A program made the translations under genes and the position numbers. This document shows positions 4,426 to 10,685 of a stretch of 10,685 nucleotides of DNA, one piece after another. The notes under the pieces were generated by a model. The model worked only from the letters and a program-made list of their open reading frames with translations. It did no database searches and was not told the origin of the DNA. This DNA comes from an uncultured Campylobacter sp. (GTDB taxonomy: Bacteria; Campylobacterota; Campylobacteria; Campylobacterales; Campylobacteraceae), in the NCBI RefSeq assembly GCF_937997405.1, contig NZ_CALKTL010000040.1:1-10685 (forward strand), in the 5' to 3' direction. Position 1 is the stretch's first letter. Every line of letters starts with the position of its first letter.

Positions 4426-5700
4426 CTAGCGCCGCCGTATCTTTGCGAAATACGCCGCCTTCATCGCCTCCTCAAACGCGTCGTTGCTTTCGTACTCGCA
4501 GCCCAAAACCTCGCGCCATAGGCTTGCATCCTCCATGCAGAGGTAGAAAAACACCCGCTCGCGCCACGGCGAAAGCGCGTCCGCGGCAAATTTGAAAAGC
4601 TCGCGTTTGATCTGCAGCGGGTAGGACAGCTTGCCGTTCGCGTCCGCAAGGGGCATCTGTAGAATTTTGCTCCGCAGCCCGCGCGAGCGCAGCTTTTTGA
4701 CGACGGGCTTGATAAATGTGAGCGTGCCGAGCGAGACCATCGCGACGCCGCTTGGATCGAAGCGGCGCAGCAGCCGCTCAAAAAGCGCGCCGTAATCGTT
4801 TTGCCACCCTTCGTACCAAACCATCGGGTGGAAGTGAAAGCCCACCAAAATGCCGCGCGCCGCGAGCGCTTCTGCTGCCGCCAGCCGCGCATCCAGGCTC
4901 GCGCTTAGATGCTCCTCGTTTGCAATGATCGCGGGCGTATTTAGCGAAAAAGTGACGATGAGGTTGCGCGGGATCTCGCGCTGCAGGAAAAAACGGATAT
5001 TGTTCGACTTGCTTTTAAGCTCCAAAATCACGTTTTGATGCCGCGCCGCGAAGTCACATAGCGCGCTTAAAACGCCGAAGCGATCGCCCCACATGAGCGA
5101 GTCGGAGCTCTGCCCCGTGCCGATGTGGTAGCTGCGCGCAGGATCGAGCCGCAGCCGCGCTAAATTTGCCGCAAAATTCTCGTCAAAGCCAATTTCTCCG
5201 TGCTTGTAAAATGAGCCGATCGCGCAATAGGAGCAGTCAAAGCCGCACGAATTGACTGCATCTAGCGTCAGCAGATTGCAGCAGCGCGTGTTTTCGCTCG
5301 CCACCGGACAGCGACCCAAGGCGATGCGGTCCGCGCGAAAGGAGGAAATTTCAAATTTTTTCGGCGCGTAATCGCTTTTGAAGCTCGCGTACGAGTGCGG
5401 GCGCGACTTTAGCTCCAGCCAGGCTTCGCGCACGAAATTAAAAATTTGCTCGCCGTTTGGGACTTTCCCTGCTTTATTAAATTTGGCTTTATTAAAATTT
5501 AGCCCGCGCTGCTCGCTTGCAAGCAGCTCATAAATGGGCGCCTCGCCCCACGCCTCAAAATCGCTCGCAAACTCCGCAAGCTGCTTTTTTTGCTGAAATG
5601 AAAAGTGAAATTTCTCAAATAACGCGCCTAAAAACGCGCTCGATCGCTCGCTCATATTCACGCCAAACTGCGCGCCCAGCTCCTTTTTCGCCTCCGTCAT
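4426..5700 (-). CDS. Radical SAM protein, spore photoproduct lyase (SPL) family
   Basis: This encodes 424 residues. The iron-sulfur cluster motif CX3CX2C is at C152, C156 and C159 (CGFDCSYC), followed by GTGQSSDSLMWGD (194-206) and ELKSKSNN (227-234), both typical of the SPL/DNA-photolyase-like branch of radical SAM enzymes. HFHPMVWYEGW (289-299) and SLGTLTF (323-329) are further conserved blocks. True SPL repairs the spore photoproduct thymine dimer. Campylobacter does not sporulate, so the substrate here is uncertain. Extra cysteines C131, C140 and C141 precede the cluster. Residues 68-77 are a duplicated NFNKA-KFNKA element that looks inserted. The start is ATG at 5700 with GGAG seven bases upstream. 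It is transcribed alone, from its own promoter. Confidence 0.88.
   Translation of the reverse strand: MTEAKKELGAQFGVNMSERSSAFLGALFEKFHFSFQQKKQLAEFASDFEAWGEAPIYELLASEQRGLNFNKAKFNKAGKVPNGEQIFNFVREAWLELKSRPHSYASFKSDYAPKKFEISSFRADRIALGRCPVASENTRCCNLLTLDAVNSCGFDCSYCAIGSFYKHGEIGFDENFAANLARLRLDPARSYHIGTGQSSDSLMWGDRFGVLSALCDFAARHQNVILELKSKSNNIRFFLQREIPRNLIVTFSLNTPAIIANEEHLSASLDARLAAAEALAARGILVGFHFHPMVWYEGWQNDYGALFERLLRRFDPSGVAMVSLGTLTFIKPVVKKLRSRGLRSKILQMPLADANGKLSYPLQIKRELFKFAADALSPWRERVFFYLCMEDASLWREVLGCEYESNDAFEEAMKAAYFAKIRRR
5471..5500 (-). repeat. 15-base tandem duplication inside the SPL-like gene
   Basis: Two 15-base units (5471-5485 and 5486-5500) share their first 11 bases (GCTTTATTAAA on the plus strand), and an AAATTT hexamer is present in each neighbourhood (5479 and 5495). 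They encode NFNKA and KFNKA. The unit length equals that of the large RAATTY arrays at both ends of the window. Confidence 0.65.
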
Positions 5701-5728
5701 CTTGCTCCGCTTCGTTTAAATTTTGCAA

Positions 5729-5734
5729 ATTATA
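5729..5734 (-). promoter_or_regulatory. -10 box for the SPL-like gene
   Basis: The minus strand has a perfect TATAAT (AAGTATAATTTGC) 28 bases before the ATG at 5700, in the 73-base gap after the membrane-protein gene. The upstream stretch is AT-rich, as in Campylobacter sigma-70 promoters, and has no obvious -35. Confidence 0.55.
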
Positions 5735-5773
5735 CTTAAATTTCGCGCACCGTCACTAAAAATCGTTGAAATT

Positions 5774-6253
5774 TCAGATCGCGCCATAGAATAGTCGCTC
5801 GAAATAGAAGGCGTAAGCTAGCGTAATAGCGACGTTTAGAATCAAAATTCCGCCGAGTATGAGCTTTTGCGGGATTTTTTTGACGCCCGTTCGGTAGTAA
5901 TACGGCAGGGTGCAGAAAAACGCGGGCAGCACGAGCAGAGCGATACCTAGCGGTATGCCCGCACCGCCCACGCCTATCTCGGCACTGCGCACAAACTGCG
6001 CCATGGCAGGGAATTTATGAACGGCGAATATGGTCGCCGCAAAGAGCAGCTGCACGCAGATGCAGTAAAATAGGTAGCGCACGCCTATTAGGGCATCTTT
6101 TAGCCATAGCCCGATACAGAAAAATACTAGCAAAAGAGCTAAAAAGACCAACAAGGGCAGATCCGCGAACAAATCCGCCACGGCATACGCGCAGGCTGCG
6201 ACGCACGCGCACGCCAAGAGGGCAAAATACAGATAAGAGCCTTTTATTTTCAT
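5774..6253 (-). CDS. Five-helix integral membrane protein, function unknown
   Basis: This encodes 159 residues, almost all hydrophobic. Predicted helices are at about 7-27, 32-51, 58-79, 97-117 and 131-151. The loops are short, with basic clusters at KIK (2-4), the helix 2-3 loop (K52, R59) and RTGVKK (121-126). By the positive-inside rule the N-terminus is probably cytoplasmic. Cysteines (C15, C17, C21, C46, C64, C66) fall inside helices. No family motif or catalytic residue is recognised. The start is ATG at 6253 with AGGAG six bases upstream. It follows the nucleosidase-fold gene by about 100 bases in the same direction, so the two may be cotranscribed. Confidence 0.8.
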   Translation of the reverse strand: MKIKGSYLYFALLACACVAACAYAVADLFADLPLLVFLALLLVFFCIGLWLKDALIGVRYLFYCICVQLLFAATIFAVHKFPAMAQFVRSAEIGVGGAGIPLGIALLVLPAFFCTLPYYYRTGVKKIPQKLILGGILILNVAITLAYAFYFERLFYGAI

Positions 6254-6356
6254 CGTTTCTCCTGCGCCTCCGCAATACCTTTAAATTCCGCGACATATTC
6301 GGCATATGAAGCCGAAATTTATCTCTCGGCTCGGTTTTTTGCGCACGCATCCACAG

Positions 6357-7475
6357 TTAAATTTTGTCCTTTATCGCAGCACGGATTTGCGGCAGGCGCG
6401 CCTTTACGAGCTCATAGACGAAGCTTTTACAAAGCCGCTCGCCGCGCAGATGATCGCTTACGATCTTCATCATCGCCCATGGCACGCCCGCGCGCTCGCA
6501 AGCACTAACAAAAAGCGTGCTCTCCATATCGTAAAGCGTAACGCAGTGATTTTTGCACCCGCAGGTAGCGTCTTGTGCCGTGCACGGCGTATTTTGCGCC
6601 GCGCGCTCTGCGATATTCTTCGCGACGCTGTGCCCACCTACCGCGATTTGTGAGGGTTTTACACTCGCTAAATTTTGCGCCTCGACCTGCGTTGCGCTTT
6701 GTATTGCAGCTCGCGTCGCGCCTCGCGTGAAATTTTTTGTATCTGCTGCGCCGCTCATCCCTTGCGTTGGGATTTGTGCGTTTATCTCGCCGCACGCGTC
6801 GATCTCTGCGACATTTGCCTCACCGCTCCGTTCCGCTACGTTTAAAATTTTAGGCTCGCTTACGCAGATTAAATTTGCCCGCAGCCCGCCGTCCAAACTC
6901 GCGCCGAAAAATTCCCGCTCGCAAACGTTTTGAAATTTCGGAGCCTGCGCGCTGTGTCTCCCAACCTGCGAGCGATAAAATTTTGATCCGTCCTCGCCGT
7001 AAAATTCCTGCGCCGCCGTGCCGTCAAAATAAAATGTCTCGCCGATTTGCACGCCTTTATCCTCGCAGCCGCAGACGCCTATGTTTAGCGCAAGGTCCAC
7101 GCGCCGCGAAAGTAAAATTTCACCGAAGCGCTCTGAATTCTGCGCGGAGCCAAAATTTAAAATTTCAAAATTTTCAGTCGCATTTTGCGCAGAACCGACC
7201 TCTGCATCGCCGCCGCAGAGCGCACCCGCGTCCAAACGATGCTCAAATTTTAGATCCGCGCCGCGCCGATCCTTGCGAAGCTCGCGCCCGAATTCCGCGT
7301 TCGCATCGGCGCGACGAACAAATTCCGCGCCCGCTTTAAATTTAGCCCCAAACCTCACGCCGCAGATATATAAAAGCATCTGCTCGCCTGCGAATAGATC
7401 GCCGCTGCGAGTAAGTTTAAAACTCTCGATTATCGCTTGGGCTTCGCAGCGCAAAGCCGTGCAGATTAGTATCAT
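6357..7475 (-). CDS. Nucleoside phosphorylase/nucleosidase-fold enzyme with two large inserts
   Basis: This encodes 372 residues from ATG at 7475. The core resembles the PNP/MTA-SAH nucleosidase superfamily, which cleaves or phosphorolyses nucleoside N-glycosidic bonds. The N-terminal MILICTALRCEAQAI carries the acid/base Glu (E11). LALNIGVCGCEDKG (about 128-141) is the glycine-rich nucleobase loop. YDMESTLF (315-322) gives the ribose-binding Met-Glu, and KIVSDHLRGE (337-346) the catalytic Asp (D341). All key residues are present, yet the protein is far longer than the usual 190-240 residues because of inserts at about 46-112 and 207-305, rich in Ala, Asn, Glu and Phe. The upstream TTG at 7490 is rejected because GGAAGGGG lies just before the ATG at 7475. 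A substrate cannot be assigned: this is not obviously the standard Pfs/MTAN. Confidence 0.72.
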   Translation of the reverse strand: MILICTALRCEAQAIIESFKLTRSGDLFAGEQMLLYICGVRFGAKFKAGAEFVRRADANAEFGRELRKDRRGADLKFEHRLDAGALCGGDAEVGSAQNATENFEILNFGSAQNSERFGEILLSRRVDLALNIGVCGCEDKGVQIGETFYFDGTAAQEFYGEDGSKFYRSQVGRHSAQAPKFQNVCEREFFGASLDGGLRANLICVSEPKILNVAERSGEANVAEIDACGEINAQIPTQGMSGAADTKNFTRGATRAAIQSATQVEAQNLASVKPSQIAVGGHSVAKNIAERAAQNTPCTAQDATCGCKNHCVTLYDMESTLFVSACERAGVPWAMMKIVSDHLRGERLCKSFVYELVKARLPQIRAAIKDKI

Positions 7476-7497
7476 CGCCGCCCCTTCCAAAAGCGCA

Positions 7498-7503
7498 ATT
7501 TTA
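7498..7503 (-). promoter_or_regulatory. Possible -10 box for the nucleosidase-fold gene
   Basis: The minus strand reads TAAAAT (in GTTAAAATTGCGC), five of six consensus bases, 22 bases before the ATG at 7475. The spacing is short but workable. It lies only 11 bases from the divergent uvrA -10 box. Confidence 0.3.
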
Positions 7504-7514
7504 ACAATTTGAGC

Positions 7515-7520
7515 TATAAT
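7515..7520 (+). promoter_or_regulatory. -10 box for uvrA
   Basis: A perfect TATAAT, preceded by GAGC and followed by GTAAG, lies 29 bases before the uvrA ATG at 7550. This implies a leader of about 23 bases. No LexA-type operator is visible, in keeping with the lack of an SOS system in Campylobacter. Confidence 0.6.
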
Positions 7521-7549
7521 GTAAGATTAATTTGCACAAAAGGGCGAAA

Positions 7550-10396
7550 ATGAACGATCTCATCACCATCACGGGCGCGCGCGAGCACAATCTGAAAAAT
7601 ATAAATTTGCAAATTCCAAAGGACAAACTCGTCGTTTTTACAGGTCTTAGCGGCAGCGGCAAGAGTACGCTGGCGTTTGATACGCTATATGCCGAGGGGC
7701 AGCGTAGATACGTCGAGAGCCTAAGCAGCTACGCGAGGCAGTTTTTAGACCGCGTAGGCAAGCCCGACGTTGATAAGATCGACGGTCTGACTCCTGCGAT
7801 CGCGATCGATCAAAAAACGACGTCGAAAAACCCGCGCTCGACGGTGGGCACGATTACCGAAATTTATGACTATCTGCGCCTCTTATATGCGCGCGTGGGG
7901 GTGCAGCACTGCCACAAATGCGGCAAACCGATCTCAAAGATGAGCTCCAGCGACATCATCGCCGAGATTATGAAGCTGCCGCGCGGCGCGAAGGTGATCT
8001 TGGGCGCGCCCTTGGTGCGCGAGAAAAAGGGCAGCTTCGCCGATATGTTGCAAAGCTTGCGCGAGCAGGGCTACGTGCGCGCTCAGATCGACGGCGTGCT
8101 GGTGCGGCTGGACGAGGAGATTGAGCTAAGCAAGACGAAAAAGCACTCGATCAAGGTCATCATCGACCGCACGACCATAGACGAGGAAAATTCCATCCGT
8201 ATCGCAAGTGATGTCGAAAAGGCGCTCAAGCTCAGCTTCGGCGAGCTTGAGGTGGAGATCGCAAACGCCGCCGAGCTGGGGCTTGCGCAGAGCCTGATCC
8301 ACTACAGCGAGCATATGGCGTGCTTTGATTGTAAAATTTCATTCAAGCCGCTCGAGCCGCTCGCGTTTAGCTTCAACTCTCCAAAGGGCGCGTGCGAGAG
8401 CTGCGACGGGCTGGGGATAAAATTTAGCCTCGATCTAGGCAAGATCATCAACGAAAACGCCTCGATCGAGGGCGGCGCGATCAAGGTGATGTCGGGCTTC
8501 AACAAGAGCTATTATTATAAATTTTTGCTCGGATTTTGCGAAGCAAACGGAATAAATGTCAAAATCCCGTATGCAAACTTAAGCGAGGAGCAAAAAAAGC
8601 TGATCCTCTACGGCAGCGTCAAAGAGATCGATTTCTACTGGAAAAAGCATAAGCTCGTGCGTAAATTTGAGGGCGCGATCAAATACGCCTACGATCTGCT
8701 CAAAAACGAAAGCGATCTGGACGATTATATGAGCGAAAAAATTTGCCCGGACTGCGGCGGGTTGCGCCTGCGCCCAGAAAGTCTAGCCGTAAAGGTCGCA
8801 GGGAAAGGCATCGGCGATGTGATAAATATGAGTATCGCAGACTGCGTGGAATTTTTCAGCGACGAGAAGCGGTTTTCAAATTTAAGCGAAAAGGACGCGC
8901 AGATCGCAGCGCCGATCCTAAAAGAGATCAACGAGAGGCTGTTTTTCTTAAAGGACGTGGGGCTTGGATACCTCACGCTTGGGCGCGATGCGCGCACCAT
9001 CAGCGGCGGCGAGGCGCAGCGTATCCGTATCGCAAGCCAGATTGGTTCGGGTCTTAGCGGCGTGATGTATGTGCTCGACGAGCCTAGCATCGGGCTTCAC
9101 GAGCGCGATACGCAAAAGCTCATCAAGACGCTGCGAAGCTTGCAAGAAAAGGGAAATTCCGTAATCGTCGTCGAGCACGATAAAAAGACGATCGAGGCGG
9201 CGGACTTCGTCGTAGATATCGGCCCGGGGGCTGGCAATCTAGGCGGCGAAGTCGTATTTGCTGGGGACGTCGCGCACCTGCTTAAAAGCAATACGCAAAC
9301 CGCGCTGTATCTGAACAACCAAAAGGAGATAAACTACCAAAAGCACCGCAAGCAGGAGCTTTGGCTAAGTATCAAAAACGTAAATATCAATAACATCCAC
9401 GGCCTTTGCGCAAAATTTCCGCTGCGAAATTTAGTCGGCATCACGGGCGTTAGCGGCAGCGGCAAGAGCTCTTTAGTGCTGCAAACCATACTGCCGACGG
9501 CGCTTGAGGAGCTAAATCGCGCTAGGAAAGTGCACGCGGTAAAGGGCGCTAAAATTTCCGGGCTTGAGAGCCTGGATAAAGTGATCTATCTGGATCAAAC
9601 CCCGATCGGACGCACCCCGCGCAGCAATCCTGCGACCTACACGGGTGTGATGGACGAGATCCGCGCGCTTTTTGCCGCGACGAAAGAAGCGCAGCTGCGC
9701 GGATACAAGATCGGCCGCTTCAGCTTCAACGTCAAGGGCGGGCGCTGCGAAAAATGCGCGGGCGAGGGCGAGATCACGATCGAGATGCACTTCCTGCCCG
9801 ATATCAGCGTCGTTTGCGACGTCTGCCACGGCACGAGATACAACGCGCAGACGCTTGAAATTTTATACAAAAACAAAAGTATTGCCGACGTTTTGGCGAT
9901 GAGTATCGACGAGGCGCTCGAGTTTTTCAAAGCCGTGCCTAAAATTTATCAAAAGCTAAAAACGCTCGCGGACGTCGGGCTTGGCTACGTTTCGCTAGGC
10001 CAGCCCGCCACGACGCTTAGCGGCGGCGAGGCACAGCGCGTCAAGCTCGCCAAAGAGCTAAGCCGCACCGACACGGGCAACACGCTATATATCCTGGACG
10101 AGCCCACGACGGGGCTACATTTTGCAGACGTAGATCGCTTGGTGGCGGTACTACATCATTTGGTCGATCTGGGAAATTCCGTCTTTGTGATAGAGCACAA
10201 TCTGGACGTCATCAAAAACTGCGACTACCTCATCGATATGGGGCCCGAGGGCGGCGAGGGCGGCGGACAGATCGTCGCTTGCGGCACTCCCGAAAAGATC
10301 GCAAAAGATTTCAAAAAGACAGGTAGCTATACGGGCGAATTTTTGGCGCAGGAGCTAGCGGCGATGAAGAGCGCAAGCAAAAATAAGCGAGGTTAA
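7550..10396 (+). CDS. uvrA: UvrA, excision nuclease subunit A
   Basis: This encodes 948 residues, full length for the family (about 940). UvrA is the damage-sensing ATPase of nucleotide excision repair. As a dimer it loads UvrB on damaged DNA in the cytoplasm. Two ABC ATPase modules are intact: Walker A GLSGSGKST at 32-40 and GVSGSGKSS at 633-641, ABC signatures SGGEAQR at 485-491 and 824-830, and Walker B LDEPSIGLH and LDEPTTGLH. Zinc-binding cysteine pairs include C121/C124 and, in the C-terminal half, C733/C736 with C756/C759. The ATG at 7550 is preferred over TTG at 7532 because AAAAGGGCG precedes it and MNDLITITGAREHNLKNI matches normal UvrA starts. The gene at 10418 follows after 21 bases and may be cotranscribed. 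Confidence 0.98.
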   Translation: MNDLITITGAREHNLKNINLQIPKDKLVVFTGLSGSGKSTLAFDTLYAEGQRRYVESLSSYARQFLDRVGKPDVDKIDGLTPAIAIDQKTTSKNPRSTVGTITEIYDYLRLLYARVGVQHCHKCGKPISKMSSSDIIAEIMKLPRGAKVILGAPLVREKKGSFADMLQSLREQGYVRAQIDGVLVRLDEEIELSKTKKHSIKVIIDRTTIDEENSIRIASDVEKALKLSFGELEVEIANAAELGLAQSLIHYSEHMACFDCKISFKPLEPLAFSFNSPKGACESCDGLGIKFSLDLGKIINENASIEGGAIKVMSGFNKSYYYKFLLGFCEANGINVKIPYANLSEEQKKLILYGSVKEIDFYWKKHKLVRKFEGAIKYAYDLLKNESDLDDYMSEKICPDCGGLRLRPESLAVKVAGKGIGDVINMSIADCVEFFSDEKRFSNLSEKDAQIAAPILKEINERLFFLKDVGLGYLTLGRDARTISGGEAQRIRIASQIGSGLSGVMYVLDEPSIGLHERDTQKLIKTLRSLQEKGNSVIVVEHDKKTIEAADFVVDIGPGAGNLGGEVVFAGDVAHLLKSNTQTALYLNNQKEINYQKHRKQELWLSIKNVNINNIHGLCAKFPLRNLVGITGVSGSGKSSLVLQTILPTALEELNRARKVHAVKGAKISGLESLDKVIYLDQTPIGRTPRSNPATYTGVMDEIRALFAATKEAQLRGYKIGRFSFNVKGGRCEKCAGEGEITIEMHFLPDISVVCDVCHGTRYNAQTLEILYKNKSIADVLAMSIDEALEFFKAVPKIYQKLKTLADVGLGYVSLGQPATTLSGGEAQRVKLAKELSRTDTGNTLYILDEPTTGLHFADVDRLVAVLHHLVDLGNSVFVIEHNLDVIKNCDYLIDMGPEGGEGGGQIVACGTPEKIAKDFKKTGSYTGEFLAQELAAMKSASKNKRG

Positions 10397-10417
10397 AGCG
10401 CCTTACCGGGGGCAAGA

Positions 10418-10545
10418 ATGGATCAAAATAGGCTTGAGGAATTAAAAAGGCTACTACAAAAGCGGCATCAAGAGCCTAAGCGGGGCTTGGAACAAAATTC
10501 TGACGGCGAAAATTTTGAAGCCCCAAATTCTGAAATCCAGAATTC
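10418..10545 (+). repeat. Inverted repeat copy B (shared 5' gene module)
   Basis: Partner of 1141-1268 on the opposite strand, 118 of 128 bases identical without gaps. It covers the start codon, the charged helical segment and the first pentapeptides. Confidence 0.9.
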
Positions 10546-10685
10546 CGAAGCCTCAAATTTTGAAGTTTCAAATTCCGAATTCCTGAATTTTAAATCCCCG
10601 AATTCCGAAGTCTCAAATTCTAAATTCTTGAATTATAAATCTTCAAATTTCGAAGCTTCAAATTCTGAAACCCCAAATTCCGCTA
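10418..10685 (+). CDS. Repeat-headed protein, paralogue of the 240-1268 gene, cut by window edge
   Basis: An open frame starts with ATG at 10418 and is still open at the right edge after 89 codons. Residues 1-46 (MDQNRLEELKRLLQKRHQEP and onward) match the 342-residue protein at 38 of 46 positions. From residue 31 the protein is a run of pentapeptides: NFEAP, NSEIQ, NSEAS, NFEVS, NSEFL, NFKSP, NSEVS, NSKFL, NYKSS, NFEAS, NSETP, longer than the array of the other copy. By analogy a membrane region with the ARDYDK motif should follow beyond the window. The ribosome site is a G-rich GGGGG six bases upstream, not a standard AGGAGG. It starts 21 bases after the uvrA stop, with no terminator seen between. 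Function unknown. Confidence 0.82.
   Translation, partial: MDQNRLEELKRLLQKRHQEPKRGLEQNSDGENFEAPNSEIQNSEASNFEVSNSEFLNFKSPNSEVSNSKFLNYKSSNFEASNSETPNSA
10495..10680 (+). repeat. 15-base tandem array, 13 phased units, RAATTY in 12
   Basis: Hexamers begin at 10495, 10510, 10525, 10540, 10555, 10570, 10585, 10600, 10615, 10630, 10645, 10660 and 10675, always 15 bases apart. All fit RAATTY except GAATTA at 10630. Two extra out-of-phase sites are at 10577 and 10622. The units differ widely outside the hexamer and the following GAA/AAA codon, so the array is old or selected. It continues to the window edge. Confidence 0.92.

Noticed and set aside
6310..6340. Hairpin AGCCGA/TCGGCT followed by a T-run, like a plus-strand terminator
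   Set aside because: No plus-strand gene lies upstream, the stem is only six pairs with a ten-base loop, and in the minus direction there is no T-run.
6875..7512. Long plus-strand open frames opposite the nucleosidase-fold gene
   Set aside because: The products are Arg/Pro/Ser-rich antisense shadows. The minus strand carries the conserved catalytic motifs and a proper start.
7532..7549. TTG start for uvrA six codons upstream
   Set aside because: The ribosome site lies between this TTG and the ATG at 7550, and UvrA proteins begin close to the ITITGAREHNLKN segment.
10408..10412. Run of five Gs before the 10418 gene as a phase-variable tract
   Set aside because: Campylobacter phase-variable G tracts are usually at least seven or eight bases. 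Five is within normal range and lies where the ribosome site is expected.
10495..10685. Regular short repeats that could suggest a CRISPR array
   Set aside because: The unit is 15 bases with no spacers, lies in an open reading frame and keeps codon phase. It is a coding tandem repeat.

Overview
The window looks like chromosome of a Campylobacter, probably one of the higher-GC oral species (C. gracilis, C. showae or C. rectus type). The reasons are a UvrA of epsilonproteobacterial type, sigma-70 promoters with a clear -10 box and no evident -35, tightly packed genes with short overlaps, and a striking abundance of AAATTT and related RAATTY hexamers in genes and between them. The species assignment is inference.

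Layout, left to right. Positions 1-1268 (minus strand) hold two members of a membrane-protein family: a gene cut by the left edge (1-117) and a full 342-residue copy (240-1268). Both carry the same ARDYDK(D/E)PIV segment, and an apparent 21-residue micro-ORF with a perfect Shine-Dalgarno lies between them. Positions 1369-4059 (minus strand) form a four-gene, overlapping operon: a short-chain dehydrogenase, two tandem membrane-anchored paralogues whose tails carry bacterial N-glycosylation sequons, and a diverged protein resembling 3-methyladenine DNA glycosylase (Aag/MPG). A 366-base gap (4060-4425) without a convincing gene is packed with AAATTT hexamers and palindromes. Next, still on the minus strand, come a radical SAM protein of the spore-photoproduct-lyase family (4426-5700), a small five-helix membrane protein (5774-6253) and a nucleoside phosphorylase/nucleosidase-fold enzyme (6357-7475) whose catalytic core is interrupted by two low-complexity inserts. 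A compact divergent promoter region separates it from uvrA (7550-10396, plus strand). Uv rA is followed after 21 bases by the start of another protein (10418 to the right edge) whose N-terminus is 92% identical in DNA to that of the 240-1268 gene.

Three signals stand out. First, the N-terminal parts of the 240-1268 and 10418 genes consist of an exact 15-base tandem repeat, with an RAATTY hexamer in nearly every unit. RAATTY is the site methylated by CtsM in C. jejuni, which marks DNA as acceptable for natural transformation. Smaller RAATTY-bearing insertions also sit inside the SPL-like, nucleosidase and glycosylase-like genes. Second, those two N-terminal segments form an inverted repeat around about 9.1 kb that includes uvrA, so recombination between them could invert the block and exchange the downstream halves of the two proteins. 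Third, the tandem paralogues at 2399-3404 look like periplasmic proteins with three and four D/E-X-N-X-S/T sequons in otherwise disordered tails, which makes them good candidates for Pgl N-glycosylation.

Functionally, UvrA (nucleotide excision repair), the SPL-like radical SAM protein and the Aag-like protein are all tied to DNA damage by family. They are in separate transcription units, so a shared role is only suggested.
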